Shown here: positions 37,317 to 51,123 of the stretch, one piece after another | Layout: every line of letters starts with the position of its first letter | How positions within the stretch are numbered: position 1 is the stretch's first letter | Assembly: GCA_964020085.1 (NCBI GenBank) | Contig: CAXHUQ010000699.1 | Coordinates: 1-64,000 of the forward strand | Source of the DNA: Micromussa lordhowensis | Lineage: Eukaryota; Cnidaria; Anthozoa; Scleractinia; Lobophylliidae | Length of the DNA: 64,000 nucleotides | Reading direction: 5' to 3' | The notes under the pieces: model-generated | What the model saw: only the letters and a program-made list of their open reading frames with translations | Told to the model about the DNA's origin: nothing | The model's database searches: none | Position numbers and translations under genes: made by a program

Positions 37317-39139
37317 TTAAAGACTGCAGGCACTAAAAACAGCAGGCACGTTTTTAGGAAATCGGTCAGATAGTGTACATAAATAAAACCATGTAGTACT
37401 GAGAGTGCTTTCTACCTCATGTACTCTTTAATAGAAGCTATGTCATGCCTATGCAAGCCTTTGAAATCGCTTCAAATGAGTCGAACTAGCCAAACAAAGC
37501 TTAATCAGAGCTTAAATTGATCACTTGATTCGCGGCACTAATTTAGACATGTTTAACCTCTGTGATTTTAGCTAAATGACCTCACTATGTCTTTCCTAGG
37601 CATTAAATTAGCCAGTCATGGCAAAAAGAGCATTGTAAGCAGTCAAATGGACTATTTGCTTCTACATTTCAGCCAACTAGTAGCCCTTACGTGACATTTA
37701 CTTTCAATATCTGTCTGGATTCGCAAAAACGTAGCCACAGAATTTGACTTGTCACTGATAATCGTGATACAATTCTGTCTTAGCGCTAGCTTTCCACAAG
37801 GCTTATCATAGCTCAAATAAAGGGAAATAACTCTCCTAGATGCCTTTTCAGGCCAGGAGGACTAGTTTCACCGTCTTTTCGATGAATCATGAATTCTACA
37901 ATTTAATTAAGAGTGCTTTGAACATGAAATTGGAGCCACGGTCTACATAAACACACGAAGGCACAGATGTCGAAAACGGCGGCGGAGAGTTGATCAAGTT
38001 TAGCTTTCTATAACCTGCATCGTCCTAAATGGACTAAACAAGAGCTTCCTACATCGAGAATGGATCGAACTTTAAACAAACTAGGCCCATAATCATGAGT
38101 TGGCGAGCACTTCAACATGTCAACACTTCAACAAACTGATCAATCATCAGCCGGAAGACACGCAAATAAAATTCTTCCGCGCTAGCGAATCACAGACAGT
38201 TCTGATAGTTAGCGAAGCCGAGAACGCCTAAAATTGATCAAACAAGGAAATTCTACTCACGATCAGCGCTTGAACTCATGTTCTTCACTCTGCTCCTGGC
38301 CATGCTTTGCTTGCAAATAGCAATGTCCCGGATGAACTTGATTTTTGTCGAGCGCGGAATGGCATATCCACATTTCAACAGATTTTTTTCGAAGTCTTTA
38401 GCCAAATCAAAGTTCAGGGCAAATAACGCCAACAGCAGCTGGAAATGTCTAGTCCATTGCACCTATAAGCCCTAAATTGGTGTGGTTAAAGATCTTTGCT
38501 GTCTAAAGCAAGCACAACATTATCGCTACAGGGCAAACGGCCTACTCTTACGGGACTAAATGTTCCGTTGATACATATCAGGCCCGCCTTACCGCGTAGG
38601 ATAATAGACGACGCTTGCTAGCAAACCGTTAGACTTGCACCTTCATTGGACTTAATGATGTCCTCAGGCAGACTTCCTTTAGACAGCAAATACAGAACGC
38701 TAAGCGATCGGCTCCATGTCAGAGTCAACGAACGCGCGAACTGAATTCAAACGAGTGAAGCCTGGACTAAACCTAGTAGAAATTCGAAGGGGGGAGGGGG
38801 GGGGGGGTGGTAGGATAAATAATTTAAAAAAAGGGAAGATCAATGAAACATGCGGCAAGAAGTTCTCTACATTTCATGCTAGGTACGAATTACAATCTGC
38901 TGTCATAGCGAGAGCAAGGAAGAAAATTAAATTGAAGAAATAAGCAATTAAAAAAAAACCACTTGATTTCGTTTTAACACGGTTTTCATAAATCCTGACA
39001 TATTTAGTAGGCATCTGTAGATGTTATGTATTTTAACTGTAAATGTAATGTCTCCAAGATATTAGCTCCTGTAGTTATTCGGAAAAAGCTTATGACTGTA
39101 TGTATGTTACCTTTAGCAGGGCGCATGCGCACACTTTTT
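36838..39139 (+). repeat. Array unit 17 (2302 bp)
   Basis: G tract is G6-A-G12, A tract A9CC. Majority sequence elsewhere. Confidence 0.95.
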
Positions 39140-39618
39140 AATCTGCGACTCCAGTGCTTACCATATGACAGATAAAATGACTTTTCTCTTCAATATATAA
39201 GCCATCTAATTCTTACGCTATATTGACAAGGGCGGTTTGGAGCTGTGAGTAGGCGTGGGATTTGTCACATATGGTTTAGGGGCCGACATATCTCTCCCTC
39301 AATGCCGTACCGGGAGGCAAGGTCGGTAGCAGAAAGCAGCGAAGGGCCAACTGCGTCCAAAAGCGATCGCACGGGCCGAAATCCCGGGATGACTCGTTTG
39401 GTACGACGCTCCAGCGCCGGTGTCTGGAGGTACTGCGTTTTTCTCTTTTTTCTTACGTATCAGCTAAGTTGCGGAATGCGCTAGCTGATTTTATCCCTAC
39501 CTATGAGTTTACTGGTTTTAAAAGAGAATCCAGGGCCGCATTTTGTACAGCGGCTCTTCTTTTTAATAAATATATCTTTAAATATTATGTATTTATGTCT
39601 GGATTTATGAAAACCGTG
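38978..39618 (+). mobile_element. TTAA element copy, units 17/18
   Basis: TTAA at 38974-38977 and 39619-39622. Candidate RNA at 39224-39442. Confidence 0.75.
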
Positions 39619-41440
39619 TTAAAGACTGCAGGCACTAAAAACAGCAGGCACGTTTTTAGGAAATCGGTCAGATAGTGTACATAAATAAAACCATGTAGTA
39701 CTGAGAGTGCTTTCTACCTCATGTACTCTTTAATAGAAGCTATGTCATGCCTATGCAAGCCTTTGAAATCGCTTCAAATGAGTCGAACTAGCCAAACAAA
39801 GCTTAATCAGAGCTTAAATTGATCACTTGATTCGCGGCACTAATTTAGACATGTTTAACCTCTGTGATTTTAGCTAAATGACCTCACTATGTCTTTCCTA
39901 GGCATTAAATTAGCCAGTCATGGCAAAAAGAGCATTGTAAGCAGTCAAATGGACTATTTGCTTCTACATTTCAGCCAACTAGTAGCCCTTACGTGACATT
40001 TACTTTCAATATCTGTCTGGATTCGCAAAAACGTAGCCACAGAATTTGACTTGTCACTGATAATCGTGATACAATTCTGTCTTAGCGCTAGCTTTCCACA
40101 AGGCTTATCATAGCTCAAATAAAGGGAAATAACTCTCCTAGATGCCTTTTCAGGCCAGGAGGACTAGTTTCACCGTCTTTTCGATGAATCATGAATTCTA
40201 CAATTTAATTAAGAGTGCTTTGAACATGAAATTGGAGCCACGGTCTACATAAACACGCGAAGGCACAGATGTCAAAAACGGCGGCGGAGAGTTGATCAAG
40301 TTTAGCTTTCTATAACCTGCATCGTCCTAAATGGACTAAACAAGAGCTTCCTACATCGAGAATGGATCGAACTTTAAACAAACTAGGCCCATAATCATGA
40401 GTTGGCGAGCACTTCAACATGTCAACACTTCAACAAACTGATCAATCATCAGCCGGAAGACACGCAAATAAAATTCTTCCGCGCTAGCGAATCACAGACA
40501 GTTCTGATAGTTAGCGAAGCCGAGAACGCCTAAAATTGATCAAACAAGGAAATTCTACTCACGATCAGCGCTTGAACTCATGTTCTTCACTCTGCTCCTG
40601 GCCATGCTTTGCTTGCAAATAGCAATGTCCCGGATGAACTTGATTTTTGTCGAGCGCGGAATGGCATATCCACATTTCAACAGATTTTTTTCGAAGTCTT
40701 TAGCCAAATCAAAGTTCAGGGCAAATAACGCCAACAGCAGCTGGAAATGTCTAGTCCATTGCACCTATAAGCCCTAAATTGGTGTGGTTAAAGATCTTTG
40801 CTGTCTAAAGCAAGCACAACATTATCGCTACAGGGCAAACGGCCTACTCTTACGGGACTAAATGTTCCGTTGATACATATCAGGCCCGCCTTACCGCGTA
40901 GGATAATAGACGACGCTTGCTAGCAAACCGTTAGACTTGCACCTTCATTGGACTTAATGATGTCCTCAGGCAGACTTCCTTTAGACAGCAAATACAGAAC
41001 GCTAAGCGATCGGCTCCATGTCAGAGTCAACGAACGCGCGAACTGAATTCAAACGAGTGAAGCCTGGACTAAACCTAGTAGAAATTCGAAGGGGGGAGGG
41101 GGGGGGGGTGGTAGGATAAATAATTTAAAAAAAGGGAAGATCAATGAAACATGCGGCAAGAAGTTCTCTACATTTCATGCTAGGTACGAATTACAATCTG
41201 CTGTCATAGCGAGAGCAAGGAAGAAAATTAAATTGAAGAAATAAGCAATTAAAAAAAACCCACTTGATTTCGTTTTAACACGGTTTTCATAAATCGTGAC
41301 ATATTTAGTAGGCATCTGTAGATGTTATGTATTTTAACTGTAAATGTAATGTCTCCAAGATATTAGCTCCTGTAGTTATTCGGAAAAAGCTTATGACTGT
41401 ATGTATGTTACCTTTAGCAGGGCGCATGCGCACACTTTTT
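39140..41440 (+). repeat. Array unit 18 (2301 bp), CGCG haplotype
   Basis: It carries G at 40257 with the linked A, A8CCC, and a C-to-G change at 41296 in the left inverted-repeat arm of the following element. G tract is G6-A-G11. Confidence 0.95.
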
Positions 41441-41919
41441 AATCTGCGACTCCAGTGCTTACCATATGACAGATAAAATGACTTTTCTCTTCAATATATA
41501 AGCCATCTAATTCTTACGCTATATTGACAAGGGCGGTTTGGAGCTGTGAGTAGGCGTGGGATTTGTCACATATGGTTTAGGGGCCGACATATCTCTCCCT
41601 CAATGCCGTACCGGGAGGCAAGGTCGGTAGCAGAAAGCAGCGAAGGGCCAACTGCGTCCAAAAGCGATCGCACGGGCCGAAATCCCGGGATGACTCGTTT
41701 GGTACGACGCTCCAGCGCCGGTGTCTGGAGGTACTGCGTTTTTCTCTTTTTTCTTACGTATCAGCTAAGTTGCGGAATGCGCTAGCTGATTTTATCCCTA
41801 CCTATGAGTTTACTGGTTTTAAAAGAGAATCCAGGGCCGCATTTTGTACAGCGGCTCTTCTTTTTAATAAATATATCTTTAAATATTATGTATTTATGTC
41901 TGGATTTATGAAAACCGTG
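41279..41919 (+). mobile_element. TTAA element copy, units 18/19, mutated left arm
   Basis: TTAA at 41275-41278 and 41920-41923. A C-to-G change at 41296 (arm position 18) adds a second mismatch between the arms. Candidate RNA at 41525-41743. Confidence 0.75.
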
Positions 41920-43740
41920 TTAAAGACTGCAGGCACTAAAAACAGCAGGCACGTTTTTAGGAAATCGGTCAGATAGTGTACATAAATAAAACCATGTAGT
42001 ACTGAGAGTGCTTTCTACCTCATGTACTCTTTAATAGAAGCTATGTCATGCCTATGCAAGCCTTTGAAATCGCTTCAAATGAGTCGAACTAGCCAAACAA
42101 AGCTTAATCAGAGCTTAAATTGATCACTTGATTCGCGGCACTAATTTAGACATGTTTAACCTCTGTGATTTTAGCTAAATGACCTCACTATGTCTTTCCT
42201 AGGCATTAAATTAGCCAGTCATGGCAAAAAGAGCATTGTAAGCAGTCAAATGGACTATTTGCTTCTACATTTCAGCCAACTAGTAGCCCTTACGTGACAT
42301 TTACTTTCAATATCTGTCTGGATTCGCAAAAACGTAGCCACAGAATTTGACTTGTCACTGATAATCGTGATACAATTCTGTCTTAGCGCTAGCTTTCCAC
42401 AAGGCTTATCATAGCTCAAATAAAGGGAAATAACTCTCCTAGATGCCTTTTCAGGCCAGGAGGACTAGTTTCACCGTCTTTTCGATGAATCATGAATTCT
42501 ACAATTTAATTAAGAGTGCTTTGAACATGAAATTGGAGCCACGGTCTACATAAACACACGAAGGCACAGATGTCGAAAACGGCGGCGGAGAGTTGATCAA
42601 GTTTAGCTTTCTATAACCTGCATCGTCCTAAATGGACTAAACAAGAGCTTCCTACATCGAGAATGGATCGAACTTTAAACAAACTAGGCCCATAATCATG
42701 AGTTGGCGAGCACTTCAACATGTCAACACTTCAACAAACTGATCAATCATCAGCCGGAAGACACGCAAATAAAATTCTTCCGCGCTAGCGAATCACAGAC
42801 AGTTCTGATAGTTAGCGAAGCCGAGAACGCCTAAAATTGATCAAACAAGGAAATTCTACTCACGATCAGCGCTTGAACTCATGTTCTTCACTCTGCTCCT
42901 GGCCATGCTTTGCTTGCAAATAGCAATGTCCCGGATGAACTTGATTTTTGTCGAGCGCGGAATGGCATATCCACATTTCAACAGATTTTTTTCGAAGTCT
43001 TTAGCCAAATCAAAGTTCAGGGCAAATAACGCCAACAGCAGCTGGAAATGTCTAGTCCATTGCACCTATAAGCCCTAAATTGGTGTGGTTAAAGATCTTT
43101 GCTGTCTAAAGCAAGCACAACATTATCGCTACAGGGCAAACGGCCTACTCTTATGGGACTAAATGTTCCGTTGATACATATCAGGCCCGCCTTACCGCGT
43201 AGGATAATAGACGACGCTTGCTAGCAAACCGTTAGACTTGCACCTTCATTGGACTTAATGATGTCCTCAGGCAGACTTCCTTTAGACAGCAAATACAGAA
43301 CGCTAAGCGATCGGCTCCATGTCAGAGTCAACGAACGCGCGAACTGAATTCAAACGAGTGAAGCCTGGACTAAACCTAGTAGAAATTCGAAGGGGGGAAG
43401 GGGGGGGGTGGTAGGATAAATAATTTAAAAAAAGGGAAGATCAATGAAACATGCGGCAAGAAGTTCTCTACATTTCATGCTAGGTACGAATTACAATCTG
43501 CTGTCATAGCGAGAGCAAGGAAGAAAATTAAATTGAAGAAATAAGCAATTAAAAAAAACCCACTTGATTTCGTTTTAACACGGTTTTCATAAATCGTGAC
43601 ATATTTAGTAGGCATCTGTAGATGTTATGTATTTTAACTGTAAATGTAATGTCTCCAAGATATTAGCTCCTGTAGTTATTCGGAAAAAGCTTATGACTGT
43701 ATGTATGTTACCTTTAGCAGGGCGCATGCGCACACTTTTT
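41441..43740 (+). repeat. Array unit 19 (2300 bp)
   Basis: It shares A8CCC and the arm mutation (G at 43596) with unit 18, and T at 43154 with units 20 and 23. The G tract is uniquely G6-AA-G9, a substitution in a G10 tract. Confidence 0.95.
43395..43411 (+). repeat. G6-AA-G9 tract of unit 19
   Basis: A single G-to-A substitution next to the interrupting A gives a unique tract. Unit length (2300 bp) stays that of a G10 unit, which shows the change is a substitution and not an indel. Confidence 0.85.
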
Positions 43741-44219
43741 AATCTGCGACTCCAGTGCTTACCATATGACAGATAAAATGACTTTTCTCTTCAATATATA
43801 AGCCATCTAATTCTTACGCTATATTGACAAGGGCGGTTTGGAGCTGTGAGTAGGCGTGGGATTTGTCACATATGGTTTAGGGGCCGACATATCTCTCCCT
43901 CAATGCCGTACCGGGAGGCAAGGTCGGTAGCAGAAAGCAGCGAAGGGCCAACTGCGTCCAAAAGCGATCGCACGGGCCGAAATCCCGGGATGACTCGTTT
44001 GGTACGACGCTCCAGCGCCGGTGTCTGGAGGTACTGCGTTTTTCTCTTTTTTCTTACGTATCAGCTAAGTTGCGGAATGCGCTAGCTGATTTTATCCCTA
44101 CCTATGAGTTTACTGGTTTTAAAAGAGAATCCAGGGCCGCATTTTGTACAGCGGCTCTTCTTTTTAATAAATATATCTTTAAATATTATGTATTTATGTC
44201 TGGATTTATGAAAACCGTG
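43579..44219 (+). mobile_element. TTAA element copy, units 19/20, mutated left arm
   Basis: TTAA at 43575-43578 and 44220-44223. It has the same arm mutation as the preceding copy, at 43596. Candidate RNA at 43825-44043. Confidence 0.75.
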
Positions 44220-46041
44220 TTAAAGACTGCAGGCACTAAAAACAGCAGGCACGTTTTTAGGAAATCGGTCAGATAGTGTACATAAATAAAACCATGTAGT
44301 ACTGAGAGTGCTTTCTACCTCATGTACTCTTTAATAGAAGCTATGTCATGCCTATGCAAGCCTTTGAAATCGCTTCAAATGAGTCGAACTAGCCAAACAA
44401 AGCTTAATCAGAGCTTAAATTGATCACTTGATTCGCGGCACTAATTTAGACATGTTTAACCTCTGTGATTTTAGCTAAATGACCTCACTATGTCTTTCCT
44501 AGGCATTAAATTAGCCAGTCATGGCAAAAAGAGCATTGTAAGCAGTCAAATGGACTATTTGCTTCTACATTTCAGCCAACTAGTAGCCCTTACGTGACAT
44601 TTACTTTCAATATCTGTCTGGATTCGCAAAAACGTAGCCACAGAATTTGACTTGTCACTGATAATCGTGATACAATTCTGTCTTAGCGCTAGCTTTCCAC
44701 AAGGCTTATCATAGCTCAAATAAAGGGAAATAACTCTCCTAGATGCCTTTTCAGGCCAGGAGGACTAGTTTCACCGTCTTTTCGATGAATCATGAATTCT
44801 ACAATTTAATTAAGAGTGCTTTGAACATGAAATTGGAGCCACGGTCTACATAAACACACGAAGGCACAGATGTCGAAAACGGCGGCGGAGAGTTGATCAA
44901 GTTTAGCTTTCTATAACCTGCATCGTCCTAAATGGACTAAACAAGAGCTTCCTACATCGAGAATGGATCGAACTTTAAACAAACTAGGCCCATAATCATG
45001 AGTTGGCGAGCACTTCAACATGTCAACACTTCAACAAACTGATCAATCATCAGCCGGAAGACACGCAAATAAAATTCTTCCGCGCTAGCGAATCACAGAC
45101 AGTTCTGATAGTTAGCGAAGCCGAGAACGCCTAAAATTGATCAAACAAGGAAATTCTACTCACGATCAGCGCTTGAACTCATGTTCTTCACTCTGCTCCT
45201 GGCCATGCTTTGCTTGCAAATAGCAATGTCCCGGATGAACTTGATTTTTGTCGAGCGCGGAATGGCATATCCACATTTCAACAGATTTTTTTCGAAGTCT
45301 TTAGCCAAATCAAAGTTCAGGGCAAATAACGCCAACAGCAGCTGGAAATGTCTAGTCCATTGCACCTATAAGCCCTAAATTGGTGTGGTTAAAGATCTTT
45401 GCTGTCTAAAGCAAGCACAACATTATCGCTACAGGGCAAACGGCCTACTCTTATGGGACTAAATGTTCCGTTGATACATATCAGGCCCGCCTTACCGCGT
45501 AGGATAATAGACGACGCTTGCTAGCAAACCGTTAGACTTGCACCTTCATTGGACTTAATGATGTCCTCAGGCAGACTTCCTTTAGACAGCAAATACAGAA
45601 CGCTAAGCGATCGGCTCCATGTCAGAGTCAACGAACGCGCGAACTGAATTCAAACGAGTGAAGCCTGGACTAAACCTAGTAGAAATTCGAAGGGGGGAGG
45701 GGGGGGGGGTGGTAGGATAAATAATTTAAAAAAAGGGAAGATCAATGAAACATGCGGCAAGAAGTTCTCTACATTTCATGCTAGGTACGAATTACAATCT
45801 GCTGTCATAGCGAGAGCAAGGAAGAAAATTAAATTGAAGAAATAAGCAATTAAAAAAAAACCACTTGATTTCGTTTTAACACGGTTTTCATAAATCCTGA
45901 CATATTTAGTAGGCATCTGTAGATGTTATGTATTTTAACTGTAAATGTAATGTCTCCAAGATATTAGCTCCTGTAGTTATTCGGAAAAAGCTTATGACTG
46001 TATGTATGTTACCTTTAGCAGGGCGCATGCGCACACTTTTT
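43741..46041 (+). repeat. Array unit 20 (2301 bp), triplet member a
   Basis: It has T at 45454 and a G6-A-G11 tract. It is the first unit of the duplicated triplet 20-22 / 23-25. Confidence 0.95.
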
Positions 46042-46520
46042 AATCTGCGACTCCAGTGCTTACCATATGACAGATAAAATGACTTTTCTCTTCAATATAT
46101 AAGCCATCTAATTCTTACGCTATATTGACAAGGGCGGTTTGGAGCTGTGAGTAGGCGTGGGATTTGTCACATATGGTTTAGGGGCCGACATATCTCTCCC
46201 TCAATGCCGTACCGGGAGGCAAGGTCGGTAGCAGAAAGCAGCGAAGGGCCAACTGCGTCCAAAAGCGATCGCACGGGCCGAAATCCCGGGATGACTCGTT
46301 TGGTACGACGCTCCAGCGCCGGTGTCTGGAGGTACTGCGTTTTTCTCTTTTTTCTTACGTATCAGCTAAGTTGCGGAATGCGCTAGCTGATTTTATCCCT
46401 ACCTATGAGTTTACTGGTTTTAAAAGAGAATCCAGGGCCGCATTTTGTACAGCGGCTCTTCTTTTTAATAAATATATCTTTAAATATTATGTATTTATGT
46501 CTGGATTTATGAAAACCGTG
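45880..46520 (+). mobile_element. TTAA element copy, units 20/21
   Basis: TTAA at 45876-45879 and 46521-46524. Candidate RNA at 46126-46344. Confidence 0.75.
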
Positions 46521-48344
46521 TTAAAGACTGCAGGCACTAAAAACAGCAGGCACGTTTTTAGGAAATCGGTCAGATAGTGTACATAAATAAAACCATGTAG
46601 TACTGAGAGTGCTTTCTACCTCATGTACTCTTTAATAGAAGCTATGTCATGCCTATGCAAGCCTTTGAAATCGCTTCAAATGAGTCGAACTAGCCAAACA
46701 AAGCTTAATCAGAGCTTAAATTGATCACTTGATTCGCGGCACTAATTTAGACATGTTTAACCTCTGTGATTTTAGCTAAATGACCTCACTATGTCTTTCC
46801 TAGGCATTAAATTAGCCAGTCATGGCAAAAAGAGCATTGTAAGCAGTCAAATGGACTATTTGCTTCTACATTTCAGCCAACTAGTAGCCCTTACGTGACA
46901 TTTACTTTCAATATCTGTCTGGATTCGCAAAAACGTAGCCACAGAATTTGACTTGTCACTGATAATCGTGATACAATTCTGTCTTAGCGCTAGCTTTCCA
47001 CAAGGCTTATCATAGCTCAAATAAAGGGAAATAACTCTCCTAGATGCCTTTTCAGGCCAGGAGGACTAGTTTCACCGTCTTTTCGATGAATCATGAATTC
47101 TACAATTTAATTAAGAGTGCTTTGAACATGAAATTGGAGCCACGGTCTACATAAACACACGAAGGCACAGATGTCGAAAACGGCGGCGGAGAGTTGATCA
47201 AGTTTAGCTTTCTATAACCTGCATCGTCCTAAATGGACTAAACAAGAGCTTCCTACATCGAGAATGGATCGAACTTTAAACAAACTAGGCCCATAATCAT
47301 GAGTTGGCGAGCACTTCAACATGTCAACACTTCAACAAACTGATCAATCATCAGCCGGAAGACACGCAAATAAAATTCTTCCGCGCTAGCGAATCACAGA
47401 CAGTTCTGATAGTTAGCGAAGCCGAGAACGCCTAAAATTGATCAAACAAGGAAATTCTACTCACGATCAGCGCTTGAACTCATGTTCTTCACTCTGCTCC
47501 TGGCCATGCTTTGCTTGCAAATAGCAATGTCCCGGATGAACTTGATTTTTGTCGAGCGCGGAATGGCATATCCACATTTCAACAGATTTTTTTCGAAGTC
47601 TTTAGCCAAATCAAAGTTCAGGGCAAATAACGCCAACAGCAGCTGGAAATGTCTAGTCCATTGCACCTATAAGCCCTAAATTGGTGTGGTTAAAGATCTT
47701 TGCTGTCTAAAGCAAGCACAACATTATCGCTACAGGGCAAACGGCCTACTCTTACGGGACTAAATGTTCCGTTGATACATATCAGGCCCGCCTTACCGCG
47801 TAGGATAATAGACGACGCTTGCTAGCAAACCGTTAGACTTGCACCTTCATTGGACTTAATGATGTCCTCAGGCAGACTTCCTTTAGACAGCAAATACAGA
47901 ACGCTAAGCGATCGGCTCCATGTCAGAGTCAACGAACGCGCGAACTGAATTCAAACGAGTGAAGCCTGGACTAAACCTAGTAGAAATTCGAAGGGGGGAG
48001 GGGGGGGGGGGGTGGTAGGATAAATAATTTAAAAAAAGGGAAGATCAATGAAACATGCGGCAAGAAGTTCTCTACATTTCATGCTAGGTACGAATTACAA
48101 TCTGCTGTCATAGCGAGAGCAAGGAAGAAAATTAAATTGAAGAAATAAGCAATTAAAAAAAAACCACTTGATTTCGTTTTAACACGGTTTTCATAAATCC
48201 TGACATATTTAGTAGGCATCTGTAGATGTTATGTATTTTAACTGTAAATGTAATGTCTCCAAGATATTAGCTCCTGTAGTTATTCGGAAAAAGCTTATGA
48301 CTGTATGTATGTTACCTTTAGCAGGGCGCATGCGCACACTTTTT
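46042..48344 (+). repeat. Array unit 21 (2303 bp), triplet member b
   Basis: G tract is G6-A-G13, A tract A9CC. Partner of unit 24. Confidence 0.95.
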
Positions 48345-48823
48345 AATCTGCGACTCCAGTGCTTACCATATGACAGATAAAATGACTTTTCTCTTCAATA
48401 TATAAGCCATCTAATTCTTACGCTATATTGACAAGGGCGGTTTGGAGCTGTGAGTAGGCGTGGGATTTGTCACATATGGTTTAGGGGCCGACATATCTCT
48501 CCCTCAATGCCGTACCGGGAGGCAAGGTCGGTAGCAGAAAGCAGCGAAGGGCCAACTGCGTCCAAAAGCGATCGCACGGGCCGAAATCCCGGGATGACTC
48601 GTTTGGTACGACGCTCCAGCGCCGGTGTCTGGAGGTACTGCGTTTTTCTCTTTTTTCTTACGTATCAGCTAAGTTGCGGAATGCGCTAGCTGATTTTATC
48701 CCTACCTATGAGTTTACTGGTTTTAAAAGAGAATCCAGGGCCGCATTTTGTACAGCGGCTCTTCTTTTTAATAAATATATCTTTAAATATTATGTATTTA
48801 TGTCTGGATTTATGAAAACCGTG
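48183..48823 (+). mobile_element. TTAA element copy, units 21/22
   Basis: TTAA at 48179-48182 and 48824-48827. Candidate RNA at 48429-48647. Confidence 0.75.
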
Positions 48824-50644
48824 TTAAAGACTGCAGGCACTAAAAACAGCAGGCACGTTTTTAGGAAATCGGTCAGATAGTGTACATAAATAAAACCATG
48901 TAGTACTGAGAGTGCTTTCTACCTCATGTACTCTTTAATAGAAGCTATGTCATGCCTATGCAAGCCTTTGAAATCGCTTCAAATGAGTCGAACTAGCCAA
49001 ACAAAGCTTAATCAGAGCTTAAATTGATCACTTGATTCGCGGCACTAATTTAGACATGTTTAACCTCTGTGATTTTAGCTAAATGACCTCACTATGTCTT
49101 TCCTAGGCATTAAATTAGCCAGTCATGGCAAAAAGAGCATTGTAAGCAGTCAAATGGACTATTTGCTTCCACATTTCAGCCAACTAGTAGCCCTTACGTG
49201 ACATTTACTTTCAATATCTGTCTGGATTCGCAAAAACGTAGCCACAGAATTTGACTTGTCACTGATAATCGTGATACAATTCTGTCTTAGCGCTAGCTTT
49301 CCACAAGGCTTATCATAGCTCAAATAAAGGGAAATAACTCTCCTAGATGCCTTTTCAGGCCAGGAGGACTAGTTTCACCGTCTTTTCGATGAATCATGAA
49401 TTCTACAATTTAATTAAGAGTGCTTTGAACATGAAATTGGAGCCACGGTCTACATAAACACACGAAGGCACAGATGTCGAAAACGGCGGCGGAGAGTTGA
49501 TCAAGTTTAGCTTTCTATAACCTGCATCGTCCTAAATGGACTAAACAAGAGCTTCCTACATCGAGAATGGATCGAACTTTAAACAAACTAGGCCCATAAT
49601 CATGAGTTGGCGAGCACTTCAACATGTCAACACTTCAACAAACTGATCAATCATCAGCCGGAAGACACGCAAATAAAATTCTTCCGCGCTAGCGAATCAC
49701 AGACAGTTCTGATAGTTAGCGAAGCCGAGAACGCCTAAAATTGATCAAACAAGGAAATTCTACTCACGATCAGCGCTTGAACTCATGTTCTTCACTCTGC
49801 TCCTGGCCATGCTTTGCTTGCAAATAGCAATGTCCCGGATGAACTTGATTTTTGTCGAGCGCGGAATGGCATATCCACATTTCAACAGATTTTTTTCGAA
49901 GTCTTTAGCCAAATCAAAGTTCAGGGCAAATAACGCCAACAGCAGCTGGAAATGTCTAGTCCATTGCACCTATAAGCCCTAAATTGGTGTGGTTAAAGAT
50001 CTTTGCTGTCTAAAGCAAGCACAACATTATCGCTACAGGGCAAACGGCCTACTCTTACGGGACTAAATGTTCCGTTGATACATATCAGGCCCGCCTTACC
50101 GCGTAGGATAATAGACGACGCTTGCTAGCAAACCGTTAGACTTGCACCTTCATTGGACTTAATGATGTCCTCAGGCAGACTTCCTTTAGACAGCAAATAC
50201 AGAACGCTAAGCGATCGGCTCCATGTCAGAGTCAACGAACGCGCGAACTGAATTCAAACGAGTGAAGCCTGGACTAAACCTAGTAGAAATTCGAAGGGGG
50301 GAGGGGGGGGGGTGGTAGGATAAATAATTTAAAAAAAGGGAAGATCAATGAAACATGCGGCAAGAAGTTCTCTACATTTCATGCTAGGTACGAATTACAA
50401 TCTGCTGTCATAGCGAGAGCAAGGAAGAAAATTAAATTGAAGAAATAAGCAATTAAAAAAAAACCACTTGATTTCGTTTTAACACGGTTTTCATAAATCC
50501 TGACATATTTAGTAGGCATCTGTAGATGTTATGTATTTTAACTGTAAATGTAATGTCTCCAAGATATTAGCTCCTGTAGTTATTCGGAAAAAGCTTATGA
50601 CTGTATGTATGTTACCTTTAGCAGGGCGCATGCGCACACTTTTT
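48345..50644 (+). repeat. Array unit 22 (2300 bp), triplet member c
   Basis: It has C at 49170 and a G6-A-G10 tract. The same C is seen only in unit 25. Confidence 0.95.
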
Positions 50645-51123
50645 AATCTGCGACTCCAGTGCTTACCATATGACAGATAAAATGACTTTTCTCTTCAATA
50701 TATAAGCCATCTAATTCTTACGCTATATTGACAAGGGCGGTTTGGAGCTGTGAGTAGGCGTGGGATTTGTCACATATGGTTTAGGGGCCGACATATCTCT
50801 CCCTCAATGCCGTACCGGGAGGCAAGGTCGGTAGCAGAAAGCAGCGAAGGGCCAACTGCGTCCAAAAGCGATCGCACGGGCCGAAATCCCGGGATGACTC
50901 GTTTGGTACGACGCTCCAGCGCCGGTGTCTGGAGGTACTGCGTTTTTCTCTTTTTTCTTACGTATCAGCTAAGTTGCGGAATGCGCTAGCTGATTTTATC
51001 CCTACCTATGAGTTTACTGGTTTTAAAAGAGAATCCAGGGCCGCATTTTGTACAGCGGCTCTTCTTTTTAATAAATATATCTTTAAATATTATGTATTTA
51101 TGTCTGGATTTATGAAAACCGTG
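50483..51123 (+). mobile_element. TTAA element copy, units 22/23
   Basis: TTAA at 50479-50482 and 51124-51127. Candidate RNA at 50729-50947. Confidence 0.75.

Larger units (their letters stand above)
43741..50644 (+). repeat. Higher-order triplet, copy 1 (units 20-22)
   Basis: Three units with lengths 2301, 2303 and 2300 bp and G runs of 11, 13 and 10 total 6,904 bp. The next three units repeat the same lengths and G-run order. Marker bases T (45454) and C (49170) recur exactly 6,904 bp downstream. Confidence 0.88.
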
